A DNA stretch of 35,161 bases, taken from Alphaproteobacteria bacterium. Lineage in GTDB: Bacteria > Pseudomonadota > Alphaproteobacteria > JAEULC01. The notes beneath the pieces were generated by a model, which did no database searches, was not told where the DNA came from, and was given only the letters and a program-made list of their open reading frames with translations. Location of the stretch: the NCBI GenBank assembly GCA_020846275.1, contig JADLEG010000001.1:1-35161 (forward strand), given 5' to 3'. This document shows positions 1 to 7,488 of this stretch, piece by piece. Both the position numbers and the translations under genes were made by a program. Numbering within the stretch: the first letter of the stretch is position 1; every line of letters begins with the position of its first letter.

Positions 1-78
1 CTAGTGCCCCGAACCCGAAGTTCGCCATCTCTCGATCGCAAGACCGGAGGCGAACGTCGGGTTCCAAAGGGGCACTAG
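1..78. repeat. Long imperfect palindrome, first of a related pair
   Basis: Bases 1-10 (CTAGTGCCCC) pair with 69-78, bases 11-18 with 57-64, and bases 20-26 with 49-55. There is a 4-base bulge at 65-68, one A-G mismatch and a 22-base loop. The left arm is nearly the same as the right arm of the next hairpin read on the other strand: CTAGTG(C/T)CCCGA, then two variable bases, then CCGAAGTTCG. The element starts at the first base of the window, so it may extend further. It lies beyond the stop codon of the minus-strand gene at 175-1851 and could stop or stabilise that transcript, although no T-run is visible. Which repeat family it belongs to is not known to me. Confidence 0.75.
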
Positions 79-92
79 ACTTGAAATAGTTG

Positions 93-168
93 CTCGTGTC
101 CTTTTCGATTCCGAAGTTCGTACGGCGTGCGTCGCAAACACGGACGAACTTCGGAATCGGGACACTAG
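93..168. repeat. Long imperfect palindrome, second of the pair
   Basis: Bases 93-101 pair with 160-168 (one mismatch at 95), and bases 106-121 pair perfectly with 144-159 over 16 bp. A TTTT bulge at 102-105 separates the two stems, and the loop is about 20 bases. It ends 6 bases from the stop codon of the gene at 175-1851 and so is the first structure in that transcript after the coding region. Terminal CTAGTG and the inner CCGAAGTTCG are shared with the hairpin at 1-78. The pair may be a REP-like or non-autonomous mobile palindrome (inference). Confidence 0.75.
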
Positions 169-174
169 CGCGCG

Positions 175-1851
175 TCAGACCGCCTTGAAGTTCGCGTCGA
201 CCCGAACGTCCAGCAGGGATGGCGCCTTGCGCGCCAGGGCCGCGCGCAGTGCCGCGTCGAACTGATCGAGCGTATCCACGCCGACCGCGTGCACGCCCAT
301 GGACCGGGCCAGGCCAACGAAGTCGATCGCCGGCTCGGTGAGCTCCATGGCGACATAGCGTTCGACCTGTGCTGCCAGGCCACGCATCGCGTTCAGCCGC
401 TGCTTGAGCACCCGGTAGGAGCGGTTGTTGATGATGACGATCACCACCGCAAGCCGCTCGTGGGCGGCGGTCCACAGGCCTTGAATGCTGTACATGGCGC
501 TGCCATCGCCGATCAAAGCGACGACCGGCCGGTCGACCTCGGCCAGCTTCGCCCCGATCGCCGCCGGAATGCCCCACCCGATGCCGCCGCCTTTCATGCC
601 GTGGAAGGCGCGCGGGCCCGCGCATCGCAGGAACTGAAATAGCCCCTGGCCGGAAGAGATGGTTTCGTCGATCACTACGGCGTCGGCCGGCAGGGCGCGG
701 CCGACCGCGCGCATCAGGGCAAGCGGCGCAATGGGCGTCCGCGAAGACAGCGCGTCCGCCTGGGCCTCCAGCGCGGCGCGCTCCCGCGCGATCTCCGCCG
801 CGACCGCATCGGCGCGCGACTGGGCCGCGGCGCGCGCGGGGCGATCCATGATCGCGCGCAAGGCCGCGGCCAGCTGCGGCAACGTCGCCTTCGGATCGCC
901 GAACAGCGCCGCTTCCACGGGGTAGTTCTTCGCAATCTGCCAGGGATCCGTGTCGAGGTGGATCATGCGGAGGCCGGCGGGCACCGGGCCCGACGGGGGC
1001 GGCATCGCCATCGTGAACAAATCGGCGCCGGCGGAAAACAGCACGTCGTGAGGCAGCAGCGCCTTTTCGACCGCAGGACCGATCCGCAGCAGGACGCCGC
1101 GGAACAGGCGGTGTCCAAGCGGAAACGCCTCGGCGCTCGTCTCGCCTTCGAAGTGGACTGGCGCGCCCAGCAGCTCGGCGATGTCCGCCAGCTCCTGGCG
1201 CGCATCGCTTTGCGCCACAGCGTCCCCCGCGACGATGACCGGGGCGCGCGCCGCGGCCAGAATCCGTGCTGCACGCTCGACCGCGGCCGAGTCGGCGGAA
1301 AAGCGGGGCGCCACGCGCGAGGGCACGCCCAGATCCAGTTCCGCCTCGTCGTTCAGCACGTCAACCGGAAGCGAAACGAAAACCGGACCTGTGGGCGGCG
1401 CAAGTGCGGTCTTAACCGCTCGATGGATGGTCCGCGGCAGATCCTTGAGGCCATGCACCTCGGTCGCCCATTTGACCAGCGGCCGCGCCATCGGCGGCAG
1501 ATCGGCCCACAGGTTGGGCTCAAGCAGGCTGAACGAATGGGCCTGCTGGCCGGCCGTTACGAGGATGGGCGTGCCGGCCTTCTGGGCGTCGTACAGCATG
1601 CCCATCGCGTTGCCTACCCCGGGCGCCGCATGCAGGTTGACGGCCGCTATGCCGCCCGTGGCGCGCGCGTAGCCATCCGCCATGGCCATCGCGATCGATT
1701 CCTGAAGGCACAGCACGTAGCGGAACTCATCGTCGACCGCCAGCGCATCCATCAGGGGCAATTCGGTGGTGCCGGGATTGCCGAACATGAGGCTAATCCC
1801 TTCCTGCCTGAGCAGGCTCAACAGTGCACGCTTGCCGGTGATGGTGGGCAT
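175..1851 (-). CDS. ThDP-dependent decarboxylase/carboligase, benzoylformate decarboxylase-like
   Basis: This 558-residue protein belongs to the thiamine-diphosphate enzyme family that decarboxylates 2-oxo acids or joins aldehydes. Seen: an N-terminal Pyr domain with FGNPGTTELP (about 23-32) and the cofactor-activating Glu51; NLHAAPG with His74, matching His70 of benzoylformate decarboxylase; and a C-terminal PP domain with GDG (448-450) and NN (475-476), the metal-binding pair 27 residues apart. Recalled family sequences show strong likeness to MdlC (VKW, FRG and GDGS..YSI blocks). However, the MdlC catalytic Ser26 is Thr here, and I find no equivalent of His281 (a Met lies there). The true substrate may therefore not be benzoylformate. 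It is the last gene of the importer operon, 110 bases after the permease. An AAGAAGGG ribosome site precedes the ATG. Confidence 0.85.
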   Translation of the reverse strand: MPTITGKRALLSLLRQEGISLMFGNPGTTELPLMDALAVDDEFRYVLCLQESIAMAMADGYARATGGIAAVNLHAAPGVGNAMGMLYDAQKAGTPILVTAGQQAHSFSLLEPNLWADLPPMARPLVKWATEVHGLKDLPRTIHRAVKTALAPPTGPVFVSLPVDVLNDEAELDLGVPSRVAPRFSADSAAVERAARILAAARAPVIVAGDAVAQSDARQELADIAELLGAPVHFEGETSAEAFPLGHRLFRGVLLRIGPAVEKALLPHDVLFSAGADLFTMAMPPPSGPVPAGLRMIHLDTDPWQIAKNYPVEAALFGDPKATLPQLAAALRAIMDRPARAAAQSRADAVAAEIARERAALEAQADALSSRTPIAPLALMRAVGRALPADAVVIDETISSGQGLFQFLRCAGPRAFHGMKGGGIGWGIPAAIGAKLAEVDRPVVALIGDGSAMYSIQGLWTAAHERLAVVIVIINNRSYRVLKQRLNAMRGLAAQVERYVAMELTEPAIDFVGLARSMGVHAVGVDTLDQFDAALRAALARKAPSLLDVRVDANFKAV

Positions 1852-1924
1852 CTGGGACCCTTCTTCGACAGGCCGCGCGCGGGCGTCAGCAGATCAGGCG
1901 ACGATGGCGGGACGCGATTTGCCA

Positions 1925-1955
1925 GGCCGGCAGCGCCGCGCCGGCGCCGCCGGCC
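1925..1955. other. Very GC-rich intercistronic hairpin
   Basis: Bases 1925-1938 pair with 1942-1955: 14 bp with one A-C mismatch and a 3-base loop. It begins 7 bases after the stop codon of the permease gene and lies before the ThDP enzyme gene of the same operon. No T-run follows on the minus strand, so a classic terminator is unlikely. It could stabilise the 3' end of the transporter message or reduce read-through into the downstream gene. Confidence 0.55.
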
Positions 1956-1961
1956 GCGGTC

Positions 1962-2771
1962 TCATAGGCCCCTGGTTGCCTTCTCGACGCCGATCGTCAG
2001 GTCGAGGATCAGGACCGCAGCCACGGCGATGAAGATTGTCGTGGCCGAAACCGCAGCCAGCGATGGATCGACGTTGTATTGGATATAGTTCATCAACTTG
2101 ACGGGCAGAGTTTCAAGCGTCGGGGTCGTGTTGAAGATGCTGACTTCGACATTGATCCACGACATCAGGAAGGCGAACAGCGCGCCGGTGATGACGCCCT
2201 GCTTGATCTGGGGCAACGTGACCAAAAAGAAAACCTGCATTGGCGCCGCGCCGAGGTCCTGGGCCGCTTCCTCGGTCGCAAGATCGAACCCCGCCGCCAG
2301 CGAGGCGAGAGTCGTGCGCACGACGTACGGCACCGTCACGATCACATGGCCGAGCAGCAGCGCGTAGAAGCTGCGGGGAAATCCCGCCCGCGCCGAGAAC
2401 TGCAGCACGACCACGCCGAGTACGATCGTCGGCAGGATGAGCGGCGAAAGAAAGAGCGCCCCGATCGCCTGTCGGCCCGGAAACTCCTTGCGCGCCAGGA
2501 TCAGGGCCGTGGGCACGCCAAGGAATACCGCGGCGACTGTGGAGATCGCGGCCAGATACCCGCTGAGCAGGAAGGATTTGACGTAGCTCGAGTCGGTTAT
2601 GACGGTCGAATACCAGCGCAGCGTAAGACCCTGCGGCGGAAAGGCGAGGAACTCGGTATTCGTAACCGATACAGCGCTGACGATCACGAGCGGAATCGCG
2701 AGGTAGAAGAGCGCAAGCCACGCGGCGACGGTGACGGGCAGGCGGCCCAGGAACGTCGATTGACCGACCAT
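1962..2771 (-). CDS. ABC transporter permease, PotC-like
   Basis: This 269-residue inner-membrane permease belongs to the spermidine/putrescine/iron class of importers. Hydrophobic segments begin near residue 14 and recur to about residue 258, giving about six membrane spans. The cytoplasmic EAA loop that docks on the ATPase is visible as EEAAQDLGAAPMQVF followed by LP. The second permease lies 28 bases upstream, and the two would form the heterodimeric channel. The length is normal for PotC-type subunits. The substrate cannot be read from the permease; the class covers polyamines, Fe3+, thiamine, phosphonates and some amino-acid-like compounds. Confidence 0.9.
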   Translation of the reverse strand: MVGQSTFLGRLPVTVAAWLALFYLAIPLVIVSAVSVTNTEFLAFPPQGLTLRWYSTVITDSSYVKSFLLSGYLAAISTVAAVFLGVPTALILARKEFPGRQAIGALFLSPLILPTIVLGVVVLQFSARAGFPRSFYALLLGHVIVTVPYVVRTTLASLAAGFDLATEEAAQDLGAAPMQVFFLVTLPQIKQGVITGALFAFLMSWINVEVSIFNTTPTLETLPVKLMNYIQYNVDPSLAAVSATTIFIAVAAVLILDLTIGVEKATRGL

Positions 2772-2799
2772 CAGTGCCTCGCGTTCAGTGATCGCGGAC

Positions 2800-3669
2800 T
2801 CATGCGACCTTGCCTCGCCGTCCCAGGAAGTAGAAGTTAACGCCGAGAAGAAGAAGCGTCATCACCAGCAGCATGATCGAAAGCACGGCGCCGACGTGAT
2901 AGTCGAAGCTCACGAGGTACTGCTGGAAGATCACCATCGGCATCACCAGATGCCGGCCGCCGCTCATCACGGCGGGCGTGACGTAAGCGCTGACCGACAG
3001 GGTGAACACCAGAATCGAGCCGGCCAGGACGCCCGGCAGGCTGAGCGGAAACGTGACTTTCCAGAAGGTCGTCGCCGCGCCGGCGCCCAGATCGCGGGCC
3101 GCTTCGAGCAGCGATCGATTGATGCCTTGCAGGATGCTGGCGACCGTCAGCACGAAGATCGGCAGCAGGATGTAGATCAGCCCGACAACCATTGCGAAGC
3201 GCGTGTTCATCAGAAGAAGCGGGGAATCGGCGATGCCCGTCAGAATCAGCGATTTGTTCACGACGCCCTGGCGGCCCAGCACCAGCATCCATGCGAAGGC
3301 CCGCACGACGTTGCTGGTGAACAGCGGCGTGACGATGACGATGTAGATCAGCCGGCGCAGCAGCGGGTCGCGCAGGTAAAAGGTGATGTAGTAGGCGAGG
3401 GGGTAGCCGATCAAGGCGGTGCAAACCGTGACCCAGACGCCCAACTCGAAGGTGGCCAGCAGCACCCGCCAATAGAAGACGTCGGCAACGGCCTTGGCGT
3501 AGAAGTCGCCTGTCAGCTCGCCCTTGTCCGTCCACACGCTGTCACTGGCCATCGTCAGGAACGGAACGACGAAGAACAGGACGAGGAACAGGACCGGCCC
3601 GCCGAGCAAGAGGAAGGCTTCAAAAGGCGGGATGTGCAGACCCACCCGGTCCGAGCGCCCGCGCCTCAT
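2800..3669 (-). CDS. ABC transporter permease, PotB-like
   Basis: This 289-residue permease is the partner of the PotC-like protein. Seen: a first membrane span near residues 20-40 (FLLLGGPVLFLVLFFVVPF), several later spans, and the EAA loop LEAARDLGAGAATTFWKVT followed by P. I place the start at the ATG at 3669 because it gives a 4-nt ATGA overlap with the ATPase stop, a usual sign of translational coupling. The frame stays open 11 codons further upstream to 3702, but that start would lie inside the ATPase gene. Gene order ATPase-PotB-PotC matches the family. Confidence 0.9.
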   Translation of the reverse strand: MRRGRSDRVGLHIPPFEAFLLLGGPVLFLVLFFVVPFLTMASDSVWTDKGELTGDFYAKAVADVFYWRVLLATFELGVWVTVCTALIGYPLAYYITFYLRDPLLRRLIYIVIVTPLFTSNVVRAFAWMLVLGRQGVVNKSLILTGIADSPLLLMNTRFAMVVGLIYILLPIFVLTVASILQGINRSLLEAARDLGAGAATTFWKVTFPLSLPGVLAGSILVFTLSVSAYVTPAVMSGGRHLVMPMVIFQQYLVSFDYHVGAVLSIMLLVMTLLLLGVNFYFLGRRGKVA

Positions 3670-4787
3670 TCGCCCAGCACCTGGCTGCGGTCCTGCGGCC
3701 ACCAGATTTTCATCTCGTCGCCGCGCGAAATCTTCTCGGCGCTCGGCGAAAAGCCGGGCTGCACCACGATTTCCTGGCCGCTCTCCAGCACGGCGAACAG
3801 GCGCCAGCTCTGGCCGACGAAGACCTTGTCGCGCAGCTTCGCCTGGACGACCACGCTGTTGCGTTCGCCGCCCTCGCCCAGCCGGATATCTTCGGGTCGC
3901 ACCATCAGCGTGGCCTTGGCCTGGCCGGCCGCGTGGCCGTTCATCGCCGAGGAACGCGGTAGCTTGTACGGCAGCGGTGGCGATGACGGCCCGAGACGGA
4001 TCGTACCGGCGCCGTCCAGAATGCAGTCGATCAGGTTGGCTTCGCCGATGAAGTCCGCCACGTAGCGCGAGGAGGGCTGGCGATAGATGTCCTCGCCGGT
4101 GCCCAGCTGCACGATCTCGCCGACGTTCATGACCGCGATGCGATCCGACATCACCAGGGCCTCTTCCTGGTCGTGGGTGACGTATACGAACGTAATGCCA
4201 AGCCGTTCGTGCAGCCGCTTCAGTTCCACCTGCATCCGCTTGCGCAATTTCAGGTCGAGCGCGCCAAGCGGCTCGTCAAGCAGCAGGACCTTGGGCTTGT
4301 TGATGATCGCCCGGGCAAGCGCGATGCGCTGCTGCTGGCCGCCCGAGAGCTCGCGCGGGTAACGGTGCCCAAAGCTCTCCATGCTGACCATTGCCAGGAC
4401 TTCGTCGATCTGGCCGGCAATCTCGGATTTCGGGACTCCGCGTCGGCGGGGGCCGAAGGCGATGTTCTGCGCCACCGTCATGTGCGGGAACAGCGCATAG
4501 TTCTGGAAAACGGTGTTGACCGGCCGGTGGTTCGGAGGATCCTTGTTGACGTTGCGTCCGTCGATCCAGATTTCGCCCGACGTGGGCTCCACGAACCCGG
4601 CGATCGATCGCAGCAGGGTCGTTTTGCCGCAGCCGCTCGGCCCCAGGATCGACAGAAACTCGCCCCGGCGAATACTCAGCGACACGCCTTTCAGCGCCGG
4701 GACGCCGCCGAAGCGCTTGACCAGACCGACTATGCGAATGAATCCGTCGGCGATCCTGGGATCGCCGACGGCAGTTTCAGCCTTCAT
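3666..4787 (-). CDS. ABC transporter ATP-binding protein, PotA-like
   Basis: This 373-residue ATPase powers the importer. Seen in order: Walker A GPSGCGKTT (about 53-61), Q-loop FQNYALFPH, signature LSGGQQQR, Walker B VLLLDEP with D-loop GALD, H-loop VTHDQEEA, and a C-terminal extension of about 130 residues of the TOBE/regulatory type (MVRPEDIRLGEGG). All catalytic residues are present. The ATG at 4787 is not preceded by a clear Shine-Dalgarno sequence, and codons 6-15 form a perfect 13-bp hairpin (separate entry), so translation may be held down relative to the binding protein. The gene lies 45 bases after the binding protein and overlaps the permease by 4 nt. Confidence 0.93.
   Translation of the reverse strand: MKAETAVGDPRIADGFIRIVGLVKRFGGVPALKGVSLSIRRGEFLSILGPSGCGKTTLLRSIAGFVEPTSGEIWIDGRNVNKDPPNHRPVNTVFQNYALFPHMTVAQNIAFGPRRRGVPKSEIAGQIDEVLAMVSMESFGHRYPRELSGGQQQRIALARAIINKPKVLLLDEPLGALDLKLRKRMQVELKRLHERLGITFVYVTHDQEEALVMSDRIAVMNVGEIVQLGTGEDIYRQPSSRYVADFIGEANLIDCILDGAGTIRLGPSSPPLPYKLPRSSAMNGHAAGQAKATLMVRPEDIRLGEGGERNSVVVQAKLRDKVFVGQSWRLFAVLESGQEIVVQPGFSPSAEKISRGDEMKIWWPQDRSQVLGE
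4744..4771. other. Perfect 13-bp palindrome in the first codons of the ATPase gene
   Basis: Bases 4744-4756 (CCGTCGGCGATCC) are exactly complementary to 4759-4771 with a 2-base loop. In the message the hairpin covers codons 6-15 of the PotA-like gene and would be very stable. It lies within the stretch occupied by a starting ribosome, so it could lower translation of the ATPase. It could also be a protein-binding palindrome or chance in GC-rich coding sequence. Confidence 0.6.
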
Positions 4788-4800
4788 CTCGCAATTGCCA

Positions 4801-4825
4801 CTTCGCTTTCACAACACGAGCGAAG
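4801..4825. other. Hairpin between binding-protein and ATPase genes
   Basis: CTTCGCT at 4801-4807 pairs with AGCGAAG at 4819-4825 across an 11-base loop. It sits just after the binding-protein stop codon in the minus-strand message. Hairpins here are common in ABC importer operons, where they protect the 3' end of the abundant binding-protein message. No T-run follows. Confidence 0.4.
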
Positions 4826-4832
4826 CCGTAGT

Positions 4833-5867
4833 CTACTTCTGAACGACCCGTCGGTTCCACAGGTCGATCAGCATCGGCTTCAACTCACCGACTTCCTTCC
4901 AATTGGGCATCACGAGGTTGTCGAGGCTGCCGGTCGCGCCCCAGGGCATGCGCTGTTTCGCCTTTTCGCTCAACTTGGGATTTTTGATCGGCGGCCCGAT
5001 GAACAGGTTCTCGCCCAGGCAGGTCAGGACCTCTTCCTTCAGCGCGTGATCGATCAGTTTCTCGGCCAGCGCCTTCTTCTTCGTGCCCTTGACCAGGTGA
5101 ACGCGAATGTCGCCGGCGACCACGCCTTCCTTCGGCACGACCGGCTCGACCGGAACGTTCTGGTCATTGAGCGCCCAGATCGCGTTCGGGTAGTGCGCGC
5201 CGGCCAAAGCCTCGCCCGATTGGATCGAACTGGCGACCACGCCGGACGACGGATAGTACGAAAGGGCCTTCAGCTCCTTGAACTTCGCGATCGCCGGTTC
5301 GAAGTTCTTGCTGTCGCCGCCGAGCTGCTTGTTGATGAACATGAAAATGGGCGCGAAATTGCTCAGCTCGGTGCCCGGCAGGACGACGCGGTTGGCCAGG
5401 GCAGGATCCCACAGGTCGAACCACGAGGTGATTTTCTTCTTCACCTCCTTCGTGTTCTGGAACGGACCCGTCGCGTAGAAGCCGGTTCCGACCGCGTAGA
5501 CCTTCCCGTCGGTCTGATGCAGCGCCCGCTTGTCGACATGCTTCATGTTCGGAACCTTTGCCGGGTCGATCGCGTCGACCAGGCTGTCGGCCCAGGACTG
5601 GTCCGACTCGGCGCCGTCCAGCCATGCCACATCGATTTGCGGATTGTCTTTCTGCTGCCGCAGACTCGTGTAGGTCACCGACGAGACCTTCTGGTCCAAC
5701 TGGAGCGTGACCTTGTTCGTTTCCTGGAACGTATCGAAGATGCACTTCTTCATGTTCGTGCCCCAGACGCCGGTGTACATGTTGATCACCAGCGAATCCT
5801 GGGCATAGGCGCCTGCGGTAAGGGACATACACAGCCCCGCCGCCAGCAAGACTCGATTGCGTGTCAT
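4833..5867 (-). CDS. Periplasmic solute-binding protein, PotD-like
   Basis: This is the substrate-capturing protein of the importer, 344 residues from the chosen start. An Arg-containing N-terminus, a hydrophobic core (VLLAAGLCMSLTAG) and AYA-QD look like a Sec signal peptide cut near residue 22. The mature part starts with SLVINMYTGVWG and contains DVAWLDG and ALSYYPSSGVV blocks, in keeping with family 1 extracellular binding proteins of the PotD/iron/thiamine type. I chose the ATG at 5867 rather than 5879, because GGGGGTGG forms a plausible ribosome site for the former and leaves a standard signal peptide. It is the first gene of the five-gene minus operon and lies just behind a promoter/operator candidate. 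Ligand unknown. Confidence 0.88.
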   Translation of the reverse strand: MTRNRVLLAAGLCMSLTAGAYAQDSLVINMYTGVWGTNMKKCIFDTFQETNKVTLQLDQKVSSVTYTSLRQQKDNPQIDVAWLDGAESDQSWADSLVDAIDPAKVPNMKHVDKRALHQTDGKVYAVGTGFYATGPFQNTKEVKKKITSWFDLWDPALANRVVLPGTELSNFAPIFMFINKQLGGDSKNFEPAIAKFKELKALSYYPSSGVVASSIQSGEALAGAHYPNAIWALNDQNVPVEPVVPKEGVVAGDIRVHLVKGTKKKALAEKLIDHALKEEVLTCLGENLFIGPPIKNPKLSEKAKQRMPWGATGSLDNLVMPNWKEVGELKPMLIDLWNRRVVQK

Positions 5868-5883
5868 CGCCACCCCCATTGCC

Positions 5884-5895
5884 TGAAACGTTTCA
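5884..5895. promoter_or_regulatory. Candidate operator TGAAACGTTTCA
   Basis: This is a perfect 12-bp palindrome with a central CG, which is the usual form of LacI/PurR/CcpA-type operators. It lies 16 bases before the binding-protein ATG and just after the promoter candidate at 5904-5932, where a bound repressor would block transcription. A near copy sits at 6106-6118 and another at 10672-10684. No LacI-family gene is in the window, so the regulator would be encoded elsewhere. Confidence 0.5.
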
Positions 5896-5903
5896 CCAAA
5901 ATA

Positions 5904-5932
5904 TGCTTACGGGAATTAATTCTTCATGTAAA
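5904..5932 (-). promoter_or_regulatory. Candidate sigma70-type promoter for the importer operon
   Basis: On the minus strand, TTTACA (5927-5932) and TAAGCA (5904-5909) are separated by 17 bases. The -35 box matches consensus well and the -10 box is weak. The predicted start of transcription would fall at or next to the palindrome at 5884-5895. Confidence 0.35.
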
Positions 5933-6074
5933 CCCCGATCCTGGCAAGAGGCGCGTAATCCGATTGCCCGGAAGCATGCCGGAGCCTCGCAGTTGTGGCT
6001 CTATCGCAATATGGGACTGCCCTGCGCGGCCATCGGTGAAATCACCAATTGCCGGTCTAGAAAAGACCCGCCCC

Positions 6075-6120
6075 TTGACCGCTGCGCGCAGCTAGGGGTA
6101 AGTGTTGAAACGTTATCAAC
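6075..6120 (+). promoter_or_regulatory. Candidate promoter and operator for the dehydrogenase/racemase operon
   Basis: TTGACC (6075-6080) and TAAGTG (6099-6104) are 18 bases apart and form a weak promoter-like pair. GTTGA (6104-6108) and TCAAC (6116-6120) flank AACGTTA, so the site contains TGAAACGTTATCA, nearly the same as the palindrome at 5884-5895. The mirrored layout suggests one repressor controlling both divergent operons (inference). Confidence 0.35.
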
Positions 6121-6197
6121 GGAGCGCCGAAGCCGAGGACCGATGGTCGGGGCGATAGCTACTCGGCACGGATGTGGTGCGCGCGGAATGCGCCGAC

Positions 6198-7463
6198 ATG
6201 GCTAAACCAGCAGAATTCGAGAAGCTGCCCTTCATCATTGCCGGCGGCGGCTTGGTCGGTTTGTGCTGCGCCATCAACCTGCGCCGGGCAGGGCATGAGG
6301 TCGTGCTCATCGATCCCGGCGACATCAAGCGCGCCGCATCCTATGGCAACAACGGCCAGTTCGCTGTCGGCGACATCGTTCCCCTGGCCGTGCCGGGGAT
6401 CGTGCTTAAGGTGCCGGGCTACCTGCTCGATCCGCTTGGTCCGCTGGCGATCCGCTGGCGGGACCTGCCGCGCCTGGTGCCATGGCTGTTGCGGTTCACC
6501 GCGGAATCGCGTCGCGAGCGGATGGAGGCGATATCGGCCGGCCTGGCCGCGATGTGCAATCTGATCCATTTCGACTACGAGCCCATGCTGAAGGCCGCCG
6601 CTGCCGAGCACCTGCTTGACCACACGGAATGCATCAAGCTGTTCGAGACGCGCGAGCAGTTCGATCTGGAGGAGCGCAAATACGGGCATCTGCGCGAGCG
6701 CGCCGGCGCACAGTACGAACTGCTGGACGACAAGGCCTTGCACGCGCTGGAGCCGGAAATCGCGCCCCAATTCCGGTTCGGTGCGATCATGAAAGGGCGC
6801 AAATTCATTCGCAACCTCGCGAAGCTGATCGATGCGTTCGCGGAGCTTCTGCGGCGCGAGGGCGGATCGGTCGTCGCGGGCGAGGTCGCCGATTTCGAGC
6901 GTGCCGACGGCAAGGTCGTGGCCGTGCGCCTGAACGACGGGCGCCGCCTTCCGGCAGCGGGCGTCGTGGTTGCCGCGGGGGCGTGGTCGAAGCGGCTATG
7001 CGCAATGCTGGGCGACAAGGTGCCGCTGGAATGCGAGCGGGGCTATCACGTGATGCTGCCGCGCGGCGGCATCAAGCTGGGCCGCTCGCTGACGATCCCC
7101 TCGCGCGGCTTCGGCATTGTCCCGATGGAGGAAGGAATCCGGCTCGCTGGCACGGTCGAGCTGGCGCGCCTTGATAGCCCGCCGAATTTCGAACGCGCCG
7201 ACCGGTTGATCGCCAACGCTCGCGTAATCCTGCCGAACCTAAAATACGACGGCGCCGAACGCTGGATGGGCAATCGGCCTTCGCTGCCGGATTCCCTGCC
7301 GGTAATCGATCGCGCCAGCCGGGTCTCCAACGTCTACTATGCGTTTGGTCACGGGCACCGCGGGGTGAGCTTTGCGCCGACCACCGGCCGGCTGCTCGCC
7401 GGCCTTGTAGCCGGGCGGCCGAGCAATTTCGACATGCGACCCTATCGGCTTAATCGCCTGTAG
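6198..7463 (+). CDS. FAD-dependent D-amino-acid dehydrogenase-like protein (DadA family)
   Basis: This 421-residue flavoprotein probably oxidises a D-amino acid or secondary amine to an imine/2-oxo acid and passes electrons to the membrane. Seen: an N-terminal FAD-binding fold AGGGLVGLCCAINLRRAG with acidic end (VVLIDPGD), a GNNGQFAVGD block close to the SYxNAG region of DadA, and a C-terminal GHGHRGVSFAPTTGRLLAG that closes the flavin site. The ATG at 6198 is preferred over 6174 because GGAA lies 9 bases before it and it starts close to the flavin fold. It is the first gene of a plus-strand operon with two racemase-like genes and RidA, which supports work on an amino acid whose configuration is first altered. 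Confidence 0.85.
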   Translation: MAKPAEFEKLPFIIAGGGLVGLCCAINLRRAGHEVVLIDPGDIKRAASYGNNGQFAVGDIVPLAVPGIVLKVPGYLLDPLGPLAIRWRDLPRLVPWLLRFTAESRRERMEAISAGLAAMCNLIHFDYEPMLKAAAAEHLLDHTECIKLFETREQFDLEERKYGHLRERAGAQYELLDDKALHALEPEIAPQFRFGAIMKGRKFIRNLAKLIDAFAELLRREGGSVVAGEVADFERADGKVVAVRLNDGRRLPAAGVVVAAGAWSKRLCAMLGDKVPLECERGYHVMLPRGGIKLGRSLTIPSRGFGIVPMEEGIRLAGTVELARLDSPPNFERADRLIANARVILPNLKYDGAERWMGNRPSLPDSLPVIDRASRVSNVYYAFGHGHRGVSFAPTTGRLLAGLVAGRPSNFDMRPYRLNRL

Positions 7464-7488
7464 AGCGCTGGATCGGGAGGCTGTCGCA

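Larger units (their letters stand above)
5868..6197. other. Divergent intergenic control region, 330 bp
   Basis: This stretch without genes separates the minus-strand importer operon from the plus-strand dehydrogenase/racemase operon. It is more AT-rich near 5895-5935. It holds two related palindromes (5884-5895 and 6104-6120), each just downstream of a weak promoter-like pair on its own side. I see no small ORF with a credible ribosome site. Confidence 0.6.

Noticed and set aside
4173..6095. Open frame of 640 codons on the plus strand
   Set aside because: Antisense to the ATPase and binding-protein genes and runs through the divergent control region; no recognisable domain.
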